Positions 1-8,522 of a DNA stretch of 49,004 nt are shown piece after piece. Below the pieces are notes generated by a model, which did no database searches, had not been told where the DNA came from, and worked only from the letters and a program-made list of their open reading frames with translations. The translations under genes and the position numbers were made by a program. Source of the stretch: Hyphomicrobiales bacterium (GTDB lineage: Bacteria; Pseudomonadota; Alphaproteobacteria; Rhizobiales; JACESI01); the NCBI GenBank assembly GCA_039973685.1, contig JBDWKL010000029.1:1-49004 (forward strand), in the 5' to 3' direction. The stretch's first letter is position 1; each line of letters begins with the position of its first letter.

Positions 1-1386
1 TTCATTGGCGTCAAAGGCTTCCAGCGAATTGCCAATCTCTTCGCGTGCGCCATCCACCATTTCAGGCGTGCCGTAAAAACGGGCTTCCAAGCGGGAAATG
101 TCATTGCCCATCGGCATCATGCCGAAATTGCTCTGGGTCAAAGTGAGGGTCGCGACAGGACGGTTATCGCCGTCGAAGTCGCCTTCCATCATGTAAGAGC
201 GATCACAAGCAAAGGCGAGTTCTGCCAGTACGCCCACAAAGCAAGAGCCATTTTCAACCATTGCGACAAGCGAGCGTGATGTAACGTCGATGCGCTTTAG
301 GAGGCGTTTCCAATAATTGAGAATTTCATTAGCAAGCCAGTGGTCTTTGTTTTCAATCAAAAAGGCTTCATGAGCTTTCACAGCTTCAGGATCGCCTTGG
401 GTTTTAAAGGCAACCAGCCCGATCTCAAGTTCATTGATACGCAAATGCAAGATGGCATCATCAAGCTCACGCACCGTGCGAAGCATCCATGTGTCAGCCC
501 CTTCTGCTTGAAGGGCATCGGTTGATGCGGGCGCCGCAGTATCAGGTCCGTTGATCGTGATCGTCGCCATATTGATTGTACGATCAATGGCCACTTCAAC
601 CGTGCTATAGGTGAGCGAACCATCATCCGCGATTGTGCGTTTTAGTGGTGTTAGCTCAATGCCTGTTAGGCCGTTCGGGCGGGTAGACTTGTCGACAAAC
701 TCTTTGGCGCGTTCCAGCACGGTTTCATCAAAGGTCGAGTTTTTAACGACCTCATCGACGAGGTTCCATTCTTTCGCTTTTTTGCCCTTGATACCTTCTT
801 CAACCGTGCAAAATACATCGGCCAAATCGCGGCGCACCTTGCGCTTGTCGGTAACACGGGTGAGGCCGCCTGTGCCGGGCAGAACCGCAAGCAAAGGTAA
901 CTCTGGTAGTGAGACGCTCGACGCGCCATCGTCTGTCAGCATGATGTAATCGCAGGCAAGAGCCAGCTCATATCCACCCCCTGCACATGATCCTTTTACC
1001 GCGCAAATCCATGTTTGGTCGGAATCAGTGCTGGCCGCTTCGTAGGTATTGCGGGTTTCATTGGTGAACTTACAAAAATTGACTTTGTGCGCGTGGGTCG
1101 CACCGCCCAGCATTCTAATATTAGCGCCTGCGCAAAACACTTTGTCTTTGCCAGATTGCATGATGACAGATTTTACTTCTGGATGTTCAAACCGCATACG
1201 CTGAATGATATCTGAAAGCTCGATATCAACGCCTAGATCATAAGAATTGAGCTTTAGCTCATAACCATCAAACAAGCCGCCATTCTCATCCACGTCCATC
1301 GTGACAAAGGCTATAGGCCCGTCATAACGGGCGCTCCAATGCTTGTATTTTGATGGGTCGGTTTGAAAATCAATCCGCTTGCTCAT
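1..1386 (-). CDS. boxC: Benzoyl-CoA-dihydrodiol lyase BoxC (3'-truncated by window edge)
   Basis: BoxC opens the ring of 2,3-epoxybenzoyl-CoA hydrolytically, giving 3,4-dehydroadipyl-CoA semialdehyde and formate in the aerobic hybrid (box) benzoate pathway of the cytoplasm. The frame is open from ATG at 1386 to base 1, giving 462 codons without a stop; the family is usually about 550 residues, so roughly the last 90 lie off the left edge. The N-terminus (MSKRIDFQTDPSKYKHW) and a crotonase-like stretch with FCAGANIRMLGGA and KGSCAGGGYELALACDY match BoxC rather than ordinary enoyl-CoA hydratases, and a second crotonase-like segment (VAMVENGSCFVGVLAELAFA) follows. An AGGAGG-like site (cctccta at 1393-1399, read on the minus strand) precedes the ATG. 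A TGCA-N6-TGCA site lies 78 bp upstream. BoxA and BoxB are not in the window and may lie further left. Confidence 0.9.
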   Translation of the reverse strand, partial: MSKRIDFQTDPSKYKHWSARYDGPIAFVTMDVDENGGLFDGYELKLNSYDLGVDIELSDIIQRMRFEHPEVKSVIMQSGKDKVFCAGANIRMLGGATHAHKVNFCKFTNETRNTYEAASTDSDQTWICAVKGSCAGGGYELALACDYIMLTDDGASSVSLPELPLLAVLPGTGGLTRVTDKRKVRRDLADVFCTVEEGIKGKKAKEWNLVDEVVKNSTFDETVLERAKEFVDKSTRPNGLTGIELTPLKRTIADDGSLTYSTVEVAIDRTINMATITINGPDTAAPASTDALQAEGADTWMLRTVRELDDAILHLRINELEIGLVAFKTQGDPEAVKAHEAFLIENKDHWLANEILNYWKRLLKRIDVTSRSLVAMVENGSCFVGVLAELAFACDRSYMMEGDFDGDNRPVATLTLTQSNFGMMPMGNDISRLEARFYGTPEMVDGAREEIGNSLEAFDANE

Positions 1387-1463
1387 GGCAAAGCCTCCTA
1401 AAAGCCTATTAAGGCACTTTAGTACAAAGGATAGCAATAAAAAGCATAAAAATACATCAATTT

Positions 1464-1477
1464 TGCAAAAATATGCA
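1464..1477. promoter_or_regulatory. Candidate BoxR/BzdR-type operator (TGCA-N6-TGCA)
   Basis: Two TGCA half-sites are separated by exactly six A/T bases (TGCAAAAATATGCA) in the AT-rich 143-bp gap between the hydrolase stop and the boxC start, 78 bp before the boxC ATG. From memory, the BzdR/BoxR repressors of benzoate genes in Azoarcus recognise TGCA repeats with this spacing. A single further TGCA is at 1515-1518. No boxR gene is visible in the window, so the assignment is inferred from motif and position only. Confidence 0.45.
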
Positions 1478-1529
1478 CTTTTTCAGTCTTCATACATCAT
1501 TATGTGTTTTATAATGCATAAATTAAGCG

Positions 1530-2369
1530 TTATTGTGATGGTGCAGCATTGCTAGTTGAGACAAGTTCACGTTCTAAGCGCTCAAGGCGCTGACAAAACT
1601 CTGTAATGACACCCAGCGTTTCATCCGCCTTTTCAAGATGTGGCGAATGCTTGCAGTCTTCCAAGATCGCACAATCAAAGGGCGAATAAAGCCGCGCTTC
1701 CAATTCATCGAGTTGGGCAAGTGTGCCGTATTCGTCATTGCGCCCTTGAATGCCAAGCACGGGAATTCTCAAATAGTCGATGTTCTCTGCAATATTCCAG
1801 TCTTTAAAATCATCATCCAACCAAGCGCCGTTCCAGCCATAAAAAGCATCATCCACATGGGTGTGATATTTGGCCAGTTTTTGTTTGAGGTCGCCTGTTT
1901 CATAAATCTCTTTTGCAGCCTTTATGGCGGTAAGACCCACAGGCTCAGTGAAGAAATGTGGCGCCATTAAAACTAAGCCCCGAATGCGCATGTCTTCTGT
2001 GCTGCCTGCATAGATCGTTACAATTGAAGCTCCGTCACTATGGCCAAGCAAGATGCCGCGTTGAAAGCCGATTTGATCGAGAACCAACGGTAAAACATCC
2101 ATTGCCTCGCGCGTCATATAATCAAGTGGCTTTGGTGGCGGGCTTCCGTCTGATCCGCCATAGCCTGCACGTGAATAGGCAAGTACACCGTATCCGGTTG
2201 CCTCTGCCAGTCGTGATGGAAAATCGCGCCACAAAGCAATGCACCCCAATCCCTCATGCAACATAATGATTGTTGGTGCGTTAGATGGCGGCGGGCCAAA
2301 GCATTGGGCTTCCAGTTTGGTCGTGCCGATCTGAATGTGTTGCGGGTTTGGGTTGTTCCAATCCATCAT
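1530..2369 (-). CDS. Alpha/beta hydrolase of the box cluster
   Basis: A 279-residue alpha/beta hydrolase. An oxyanion-hole region MLHEGLGC is near residue 36, the nucleophile elbow GHSDGA has Ser at about 111, and a C-terminal HSPHLEKADE carries the likely catalytic His. No signal peptide is seen, so it should be cytoplasmic. It starts nine bases after the bclA stop on the same strand, and a GAGGA ribosome-site-like sequence falls in the last bclA codons, so it is almost certainly co-transcribed with bclA. Two consecutive ATGs (2369 and 2366) are both possible starts. Alpha/beta hydrolases often accompany box genes; a CoA-thioester or lactone clean-up role is plausible, but the substrate cannot be read from sequence. 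Confidence 0.85.
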   Translation of the reverse strand: MMDWNNPNPQHIQIGTTKLEAQCFGPPPSNAPTIIMLHEGLGCIALWRDFPSRLAEATGYGVLAYSRAGYGGSDGSPPPKPLDYMTREAMDVLPLVLDQIGFQRGILLGHSDGASIVTIYAGSTEDMRIRGLVLMAPHFFTEPVGLTAIKAAKEIYETGDLKQKLAKYHTHVDDAFYGWNGAWLDDDFKDWNIAENIDYLRIPVLGIQGRNDEYGTLAQLDELEARLYSPFDCAILEDCKHSPHLEKADETLGVITEFCQRLERLERELVSTSNAAPSQ

Positions 2370-2378
2370 TGGTTTACA

Positions 2379-3917
2379 TTATCCTCGAAGTTTGAAGCGT
2401 TGAATTTTGCCTGTCGCAGTCTTTGGTAGGTCAGGCACGATCTCCACCCACCGTGGGTATTTCCATTTGCCGATGGCTTGCTTGACATGCTCTTTTAATT
2501 CTTCCGCCAACCCGTCGCCATTCGCGCTTTCTTGCAGCACGACGAAGGCCTTTGGCTTTTCCAATCCATCACTATCTTGTGCAGCAACAACGGCAGCTTC
2601 TAGCACGCTTGCATGAGCGCTGATTGCTTGCTCAACCTCGAACGGTGAAACCCAAATGCCGCTCACCTTGAACATGTCATCGGTGCGGCCACAATAAACA
2701 TAACGACCATCATCGCGGCGTTCATATTTATCGCCTGTGCGTGTCCAATTGCCTTCAAAGGTCGCGCGAGATTTTTCGCGTTGGTTCCAATAGCCATCGG
2801 CAGCAGACGCGCCATTGACCAGAAGCTCACCAACCTCGCCGTTTGCCACCTCATCACCATGCTCGTTGACAAGGCGAAGTTGATAGCCGGGCACAGCAAT
2901 GCCGGACGTACCGTAGACCACATCATCTGGTCCGTTCGACAAAAAGATATGCAACATCTCTGTTGAGCCAACACCATCAAGAATGTCGACGCCGGTTAGT
3001 TGATGCCACTTCTTCCCAATTTCGGCGGGCAATGCTTCGCCTGCTGAAATTGCACAACGCAAATTTTCAAGGCCGCCGGTCTTGTCGCCCATCTGCGCAA
3101 CAAGGGCTGCATAAAGAGTTGGCACGCCGCAATAAAGCGTTGGCTTGGCTTTGGCGATGGTTGCAAAAACACTGTCAGGTGTTGGGCGCTGGGCGAGAAG
3201 CCACGTGGTTGCTCCAACCGACATGGGGAAGGTCATGCCATTGCCTAAGCCATAAGCGAAGAACAGTTTCGCGGCAGAATAAACCACATCATCTTCGCGC
3301 ATTTTCAAGATGTTGTTTGAGTAAGTATCAACGGTTGCTTGAAGCGCGCTATGTACATGCTGAACGCCTTTCGGCTGGCCTGTGGAGCCGGACGAATAAA
3401 GCCAAAACGCACATTCATCGCCGCTTACTTCAATCGTTGGACGGGCATCACCTTTTTCAAGCTCCGCATTGAAATCATGGCAGCCTTTTGGCGTGTCCTC
3501 GCCGATAACAAAAACAGCTTTCAAATAAGGGTTGTCAGCCAACAATGGTTCAACGGTTGCATAGAGCGCCTTTGACACAAAAAGCACTCGTGCGCGGCTA
3601 TCGTTTAAGATGGTGCGATAGGTTTCAGTTGGCAGCAATGTGTTGATGGCGATTGGAACGATGCCCGCTTTCATGCTGCCCCAAAAGATGATTGGAAATT
3701 CAATCTGATCCAAAACCAGCATGGCAGCGCGGTCTTCTTGGCCAAGGCCATAGCGCTCATAAAGGGCGGCCATCTTGCCAGAAGCGGTGCCAAGTTCGCC
3801 GTAACTTAAACAGCGTTCAGCGCCGTCAGCCTCTTGGAAAGCACATTTATCTGGAATGGCGTTAGCGTGGCGGTCCACAAAGTAGCAGGCCGCGTTTTGG
3901 TTCAAATCACTCACCAT
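2379..3917 (-). CDS. bclA: Benzoate-CoA ligase
   Basis: An ANL-superfamily acyl-CoA synthetase of about 512 residues that activates benzoate with ATP and CoA to benzoyl-CoA (EC 6.2.1.25), the committing step of the box pathway. The AMP-binding P-loop YSSGSTGQPKG is near residues 175-185. The hinge/A8 region GRTDDMFKVSGIWVSP is present, and the adenylation lysine sits in KTATGKIQRFKLRG at the extreme C-terminus. The mid-region (WLLAQRPTPDSVFATI, then PTLYCGVPTLYAALV) resembles the benzoate/4-hydroxybenzoate ligase branch. Tandem ATGs occur at 3920 and 3917; GGAGG lies four bases before the second, so 3917 is preferred. It leads a two-gene unit with the downstream hydrolase. The precise aryl substrate (benzoate or a substituted benzoate) is inferred from boxC being adjacent. 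Confidence 0.92.
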   Translation of the reverse strand: MVSDLNQNAACYFVDRHANAIPDKCAFQEADGAERCLSYGELGTASGKMAALYERYGLGQEDRAAMLVLDQIEFPIIFWGSMKAGIVPIAINTLLPTETYRTILNDSRARVLFVSKALYATVEPLLADNPYLKAVFVIGEDTPKGCHDFNAELEKGDARPTIEVSGDECAFWLYSSGSTGQPKGVQHVHSALQATVDTYSNNILKMREDDVVYSAAKLFFAYGLGNGMTFPMSVGATTWLLAQRPTPDSVFATIAKAKPTLYCGVPTLYAALVAQMGDKTGGLENLRCAISAGEALPAEIGKKWHQLTGVDILDGVGSTEMLHIFLSNGPDDVVYGTSGIAVPGYQLRLVNEHGDEVANGEVGELLVNGASAADGYWNQREKSRATFEGNWTRTGDKYERRDDGRYVYCGRTDDMFKVSGIWVSPFEVEQAISAHASVLEAAVVAAQDSDGLEKPKAFVVLQESANGDGLAEELKEHVKQAIGKWKYPRWVEIVPDLPKTATGKIQRFKLRG

Positions 3918-3955
3918 CATTCCTCCCAGAAATGGTTATCTACAACCAATTGAGC

Positions 3956-3988
3956 CACATCATGTGAGAAGAGGCAAGATAATGTGAG
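3956..3988. promoter_or_regulatory. Palindrome and phased direct repeat upstream of bclA
   Basis: In the divergent bclA/mscS gap there is an 11-bp perfect palindrome CACATCATGTG at 3956-3966. The heptamer ATGTGAG occurs twice, at 3962-3968 and 3982-3988, with starts exactly 20 bp apart, that is two helical turns on one face. The elements lie about 40-70 bp upstream of the bclA start, as expected for an operator. This is a positional inference; no regulator gene is adjacent. Confidence 0.35.
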
Positions 3989-4181
3989 TACAACATTGTT
4001 ATACGGTCGAAATTGGTGCGAATTTGTCTAGGTGTATGAATTATATTGCTATTTTCCATATCTACCAGTGGTGTCTTTGCACCAAATTCTGGGTTGTGGA
4101 AGATTTTTGAGAAAATACTTTAAATTGTGTTGAGCAACCTATATATACCTATGAGTGCATATTGCAGGGAGTGGGGATATT

Positions 4182-5000
4182 ATGGAAAGTAAAGTTTTAG
4201 AACAAACGAGTGCGGGCGCTTCATGGCTCTCGTCTAATGTGATGAATGTATTCTACGCGATCATCATCATTATTGTTGCCTATTGGGTGGCTGGTTTCAT
4301 CAAGCGGATGATCACCAAAATCGCCAACTCCAATGAGAAGCTTGACGACACGTTATTTGAATTTCTAGGCAGTCTAGCCCGTTACGCGATATTGGCTTTC
4401 GCGGGCATCATGGTGCTTGAACGTTTCGGCATAACCACAACGTCGCTGGTCGCCCTCATCGGTGCCGCCGGTCTTGCTGTTGGTCTCGCCTTGCAAGGCA
4501 CATTGTCAAACCTTGCAGCTGGTGTGATGTTGCTCTTGTTCCGCCCGTTTAAAGTCGATGACTTCATTGATGGTGCGGATGTGTTTGGTAAGGTTAAAGG
4601 CATCACACTTTTCACAACCGATCTTGTGACGTTCGACAATCAGCACATCATCGTTCCAAACAGCGAACTTTGGGGTACGAAGATTATCAACCACAGCCAT
4701 TATCCAGAGCGTGGTGTCGATATGATCTTTTCCGTTTCCTACGATACAAAACTCGATAAGGCGAAGGCTACAATTCAAAAAGTTTTTGATGAGCATGAGC
4801 ATGTGTTGAGTGAACCTGCTGCCTTCATCGAAGTGGACACACTGGGTGAATCGTCAGTGAACATCATCTCTCGCCCGTTCTGCAAAGGCGAACACTATTT
4901 CGATTTGAGATACTCGCTTCCCCAATTGGTGAAGCAGGAGTTTGACAAGCAAAAAATCAAAATACCATTCCCACATCGGGTAATGATTACGGAAAAATAA
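4182..5000 (+). CDS. mscS: Small-conductance mechanosensitive channel (MscS family)
   Basis: A 272-residue inner-membrane channel that opens under membrane tension to release solutes after hypo-osmotic shock. There are three N-terminal membrane segments (about residues 20-40, 60-82 and 85-110). The third is the glycine/alanine-rich pore helix (GAAGLAVGLALQGTLSNLAAG), followed by the beta-domain signature FRPFKVDDFIDG and the C-terminal vestibule domain. Its length equals that of the minimal E. coli MscS type. The frame is open from a GTG at 4155, but ATG at 4182 has GGGAG about ten bases upstream and fits the family N-terminus. It is transcribed away from bclA and ends in a strong terminator before the convergent livF. 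Confidence 0.9.
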   Translation: MESKVLEQTSAGASWLSSNVMNVFYAIIIIIVAYWVAGFIKRMITKIANSNEKLDDTLFEFLGSLARYAILAFAGIMVLERFGITTTSLVALIGAAGLAVGLALQGTLSNLAAGVMLLLFRPFKVDDFIDGADVFGKVKGITLFTTDLVTFDNQHIIVPNSELWGTKIINHSHYPERGVDMIFSVSYDTKLDKAKATIQKVFDEHEHVLSEPAAFIEVDTLGESSVNIISRPFCKGEHYFDLRYSLPQLVKQEFDKQKIKIPFPHRVMITEK

Positions 5001-5027
5001 TTGTCAAATTGATGATCTCAAACCTAG

Positions 5028-5061
5028 CTGGCGTGGGCCCATCCCCTGCGCCAGTTTTTTT
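5028..5061 (+). terminator. Rho-independent terminator of mscS
   Basis: CTGGCG (5028-5033) pairs with CGCCAG (5049-5054) around a C-rich loop and is followed by TTTTTTTA. The T-run overlaps the convergent livF stop codon. Confidence 0.75.
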
Positions 5062-5761
5062 ATACGCCGAGATAGCGTTGTTGCACGTCTTCTTGCGTTT
5101 TCAATTCATCAGATGACCCAGACCAAACAACACGGCCTTTTTCAACGATGAAGTGCTTGTTTGCGAGCTTCATAAGGTCGTTGATGTTTTTATCAATCAA
5201 CAAAATTGAAACACCACTTTGGCGAATTTCTCCAAGAGCTGTCCAAATTTTATCACGGATAAGCGGGGCAAGTCCTTCGGTTGCTTCGTCCAAAATGAGG
5301 AGTTTCGGGTTGGTCATGAGTGCGCGACCCACGGCGAGCATTTGCTGCTCTCCACCTGATAAAAGATTGCCCATTGAGCTTGCGCGTGTCGCAAGTTCGG
5401 GGAAGAGATCGTAAATGCGGTCCATGGTCCATGGATTACTCATGCCAAGGTGGTTGCTTGCTGTCGCGATTAGATTTTCGCGGGCTGATAGATTTGGAAA
5501 AATCTGACGCCCTTCTGGCACGAGACCGAGGCCCAGTTTCGCGATCTTAAATGATTTCTCACCCGCTAATTCATGGCCAGAAAACTGAATGCTGCCAGCA
5601 CTCGGCTTCACGATGCCCATGAGCGAGTTGATGGTTGTGGTCTTGCCCATGCCATTGCGCCCAAGAAGGGTGACGACTTCACCTTCTTCAATCTCAAAAT
5701 CCATCCCGAAGAGGGCTTGGCTCGCGCCGTAAAATGTCTCTAAGCCAGATACTTTCAACAT
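5060..5761 (-). CDS. livF: Branched-chain-type ABC transporter ATPase LivF
   Basis: A 233-residue cytoplasmic ATPase of a HAAT (Liv) importer. Visible motifs are Walker A GRNGMGKTT near residue 34, the ABC signature LSGGEQQ, Walker B LLILDEATEGLAP, and the Liv-typical switch region IDKNINDLMKLAN. In this last motif Asn replaces the usual His of the H-loop (EQN/EHD), a substitution seen in some LivF proteins. It starts three bases after the livG stop, so it is the last gene of livKHMGF. It energises import together with LivG. The substrate is not encoded in the ATPase; see the binding protein. Confidence 0.92.
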   Translation of the reverse strand: MLKVSGLETFYGASQALFGMDFEIEEGEVVTLLGRNGMGKTTTINSLMGIVKPSAGSIQFSGHELAGEKSFKIAKLGLGLVPEGRQIFPNLSARENLIATASNHLGMSNPWTMDRIYDLFPELATRASSMGNLLSGGEQQMLAVGRALMTNPKLLILDEATEGLAPLIRDKIWTALGEIRQSGVSILLIDKNINDLMKLANKHFIVEKGRVVWSGSSDELKTQEDVQQRYLGV

Positions 5762-5764
5762 TGC

Positions 5765-6508
5765 TTAAGCCTCCCCAAGATAGGCAGCACGCACATCAGC
5801 ATTGCCGCGAATGTCTTCGGGTTTTCCAGTTGCGATGATCTTGCCGTAGACAAGAACGGAGATGGTGTCGGCAAGCGCGAAAACAGCGTCCATGTCATGT
5901 TCAACAAGCAGCATGGTTTTCTCGCCTTTAAGTCCATTGAGCAGATCAACCATGCGGGCTGATTCTTCAATGCCCATGCCAGCCATCGGCTCATCCAACA
6001 AAAGAAAGTCGGCTTCTGTTGCCAGCGCCACCGCAATTTCAAGCTGCCGTCTTTCACCGTGAGAAAGGCTGCTTGCCATATCATCGGCCCGCGCACCTAA
6101 CCCAACACGGTCGAGGGCTGCTTGTGCTTTGTCACGAAGAGACTTGATGTTAGCAGCGGGTCGGATGAATTTGAACGAGTGGCTTTCTTGTGCCTGTGCT
6201 GCAATCGCCACATTGTCGGCGGCACTCATGGTCATCAATAAGCTGGTGATTTGAAACGACCGCGCCATACCAAGGTGAGCGCGTTTATAAGCGGGTAGGT
6301 TGGTAATGGTCTGGCCGCGAAAATGAACATTGCCGCTATCGGGAGCCAAGCCACCTGATAGCTGAGAAATGAGCGTCGTTTTGCCCGCACCATTCGGCCC
6401 GATGATCGCATGGATTTCACCTTGCTCAACACTGAGTGAGACATCCACGGTCGCCGCAACGCCACCGAAGCTTTTGTTGAGGCCGTCAATTTCAAGGAGT
6501 GCACTCAT
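5765..6508 (-). CDS. livG: Branched-chain-type ABC transporter ATPase LivG
   Basis: A 247-residue ATPase and partner of LivF. Walker A is GPNGAGKTTLI near residue 37, the signature is LSHGERRQLEIA, Walker B is FLLLDEPMAGMG, and the H-loop is LLVEHDMD. The MAGMG sequence after Walker B and the C-terminal GNADVRAAYLGEA are typical of LivG. Its ATG overlaps the end of livM by four bases (6505-6508), indicating translational coupling, and livF follows three bases later. Confidence 0.92.
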   Translation of the reverse strand: MSALLEIDGLNKSFGGVAATVDVSLSVEQGEIHAIIGPNGAGKTTLISQLSGGLAPDSGNVHFRGQTITNLPAYKRAHLGMARSFQITSLLMTMSAADNVAIAAQAQESHSFKFIRPAANIKSLRDKAQAALDRVGLGARADDMASSLSHGERRQLEIAVALATEADFLLLDEPMAGMGIEESARMVDLLNGLKGEKTMLLVEHDMDAVFALADTISVLVYGKIIATGKPEDIRGNADVRAAYLGEA

Positions 6509-7500
6509 TTTTTGCGCTCCTTGCTTTTAAACAGTCCAATTACGCCGCCTGGCACAAACAGCACCACAGCAATCAAAAACGCCCCAAACGGTAGGTGCCA
6601 ATATTTCGCCCAATCGTGATTGATGAGCGCGATGGCGTTTTCAATGACGAACTCAAGCCCGATAAAGAGGATTGATCCAAGCACAGGCCCAACACTGGTG
6701 CCACCGCCGCCGAGGATCACCATAAACATCAGTTCGCCGGATCGTGTCCAATCCATCATTTCTGGTGAGATAAAGGTGGTGAAATTGCCAAGTAGTGCGC
6801 CTGCATATCCAGCCATTGCGCCTGAGATGACATAAGCGACAAGACGGTAGAGATAGACATTATAACCAATCATCCGCATGCGTTCTTCGTTACCCATGCC
6901 ACCGCGTAACACCATGCCAAAGCGTGAGCGCACGATCATGCGCACGAACAACACAGCCGCAACCAGCGAGGCATAACAAAGCAAATACATCTGCAACGGG
7001 TCATCCATGCTTATCAATGGAAGCTCTGAGCGGATGTCGATTGTGAGGCCATCATCACCGCCATAAGTTTCTTGGCTGATGAAGAAGAAAAACATCATCT
7101 GCGAAAAGGCCATCGTTATCATAATAAAGTAGACGCCCTTGGTTCGCAGGCAAATAGCACCAACGATGAGAGCGAAAATAGCGGAAAGGCCAATGGCAAT
7201 ACCAAACTGGAAGAGCCCGTTGTAACTCGCAATTGCATCCCATTCGCCATAGGTTGCGTGATAACTTGGAATGCTGACTGCATAAGCGCCAATGCCGATG
7301 AAAACCGCATGGCCAAATGAGACCATGCCACCATAACCAAGGATCAAATTTAGACTAACAGCGGCAATTGCAAGACAGACAATACGGGTTGCAAGGTCGG
7401 CATAAAATGGTTCGCCAATCCAAATGAAAATCGGGGGCAAGATGCCGAGAAGCACCATAATGATGATGCTGAAAATTCTATGGTTGAGGTTGCGGCTCAT
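6505..7500 (-). CDS. livM: Branched-chain-type ABC transporter permease LivM
   Basis: A 331-residue polytopic inner-membrane permease with about eight to ten hydrophobic segments. The Liv permease signatures LNLILGYGGMVSFGHAVFIGIGAYA (about residues 49-73) and the coupling-helix region GLFGVVLRG-like RFGMVLRGGMGNEERMRMIGYN are present, and the C-terminus runs into a basic tail (FKSKERKK). The start codon directly abuts the livH stop (7500/7501) and the end overlaps livG, so it is firmly in the operon. It forms the membrane channel as a heterodimer with LivH. Confidence 0.92.
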   Translation of the reverse strand: MSRNLNHRIFSIIIMVLLGILPPIFIWIGEPFYADLATRIVCLAIAAVSLNLILGYGGMVSFGHAVFIGIGAYAVSIPSYHATYGEWDAIASYNGLFQFGIAIGLSAIFALIVGAICLRTKGVYFIMITMAFSQMMFFFFISQETYGGDDGLTIDIRSELPLISMDDPLQMYLLCYASLVAAVLFVRMIVRSRFGMVLRGGMGNEERMRMIGYNVYLYRLVAYVISGAMAGYAGALLGNFTTFISPEMMDWTRSGELMFMVILGGGGTSVGPVLGSILFIGLEFVIENAIALINHDWAKYWHLPFGAFLIAVVLFVPGGVIGLFKSKERKK

Positions 7501-8424
7501 CTAACGCACCTTCGGAGGAAAGAGGCCTTGCGGACGCACAGCCAAAATGATCGCCATCAAAATATAGATCAACATGGCGGAGACGGCAGGGGCCGCTGTT
7601 TCAGCACTGTTTTCTGTCATGAATAATTTGAACGCATCATCTAAGAACGAGCGCCCCAATGTGTCGATCAAGCCGATCAACATGGCCGCAATAAAAGCGC
7701 CCTTCATGGAGCCGATGCCGCCAACGATGATGACGACGAAAGCTGTGATGATGATGCCGTTACCCATGCCGATTTCTGCCTCTGTAATGGGCGAAATCAA
7801 CATGCCCGCAATGCCAGCGAGAACAGCGCCAAGGGCAAAGACAAGGCCGAACAACATTTGAATATCAATACCGAGCGCTGACACCATGGTGCGGTTAGAT
7901 GCGCCCGCGCGGATCAACATGCCAAGGCGTGTATAATTCACCAGCCAGAAGAGGCCCGCCGCAATGCTGAGACCGGACCCAATGATGAGAAGCCTGAAGA
8001 TTGGGAAGACAACCCCTGGTAAAATCTCGACCTGCCCATCAAGCCATTCAGGTAGCGGGACCACAATGCCTGCTTCCCCCCAAATGATTTGTACCAGCGT
8101 GTCAAAGATCAAAATTAGCCCAAAAGTGGCCAACACATGAGAAAGGTGATCGCGGGTATAAAGCCAGCGCGCAAGGCCGAATTCCACGGCATAGCCCAGC
8201 AAGGCCATCACGGGGATAGCAAGCAAAATGCCTAAAAAGAAGTTGCCCGTTGCAAAAGTGAGGGTCGCACAAATGAAGGCGCCCATCATGTAGAGCGAAC
8301 CATGGGCAAGGTTCACAAAATCCATAATGCCAAACACAAGGGTAAGGCCGGATGCGAGTAAAAACAGCAATACGCCGAGCTGCAATCCATTTAACGTTTG
8401 GGTTAAAAGAAGGACGTAGTCCAT
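7501..8424 (-). CDS. livH: Branched-chain-type ABC transporter permease LivH
   Basis: A permease of about 307 residues with around eight membrane segments. Family signatures are QTLNGLQLGVLLFLLASGL at the N-terminus, DFVNLAHGSLYMMGAF near residue 37, and the cytoplasmic loop TRLGMLIRAGASNRTMVSALGI. The reading frame extends to a TTG at 8463, but ATG at 8424 gives the family-typical start MDYVLLLTQTL; neither start has a clear ribosome site. It sits about 98 bases after livK, behind a terminator-like hairpin that probably lowers its expression relative to the binding protein. Confidence 0.9.
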   Translation of the reverse strand: MDYVLLLTQTLNGLQLGVLLFLLASGLTLVFGIMDFVNLAHGSLYMMGAFICATLTFATGNFFLGILLAIPVMALLGYAVEFGLARWLYTRDHLSHVLATFGLILIFDTLVQIIWGEAGIVVPLPEWLDGQVEILPGVVFPIFRLLIIGSGLSIAAGLFWLVNYTRLGMLIRAGASNRTMVSALGIDIQMLFGLVFALGAVLAGIAGMLISPITEAEIGMGNGIIITAFVVIIVGGIGSMKGAFIAAMLIGLIDTLGRSFLDDAFKLFMTENSAETAAPAVSAMLIYILMAIILAVRPQGLFPPKVR

Positions 8425-8468
8425 AAAAATGTATAAGATGCAAGTGAAACGAAGTGCTTGCAAATCCC

Positions 8469-8502
8469 AAAAAACAAGGGAGAGAGCCCTGAGGCTCCCT
8501 CC
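8469..8502 (-). terminator. Intercistronic hairpin (attenuator) between livK and livH
   Basis: Read on the minus strand, GGAGGGAGCC, the loop TCAG and GGCTCTCTCCC form an imperfect stem, followed by TTGTTTTTT. It lies 20 bases after the livK stop and inside the operon, so it most likely gives partial termination and 3'-end protection, leaving more livK than livHMGF message. This is a common arrangement for periplasmic-binding-protein operons. Confidence 0.6.
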
Positions 8503-8522
8503 GAAAATACGACTAATTTAGC

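Noticed and set aside
4157-4168. TGCATATTGCA just before mscS as a BoxR-type operator.
   Set aside because: The spacing is three bases, and it lies against the mscS ribosome site rather than in the bclA promoter.
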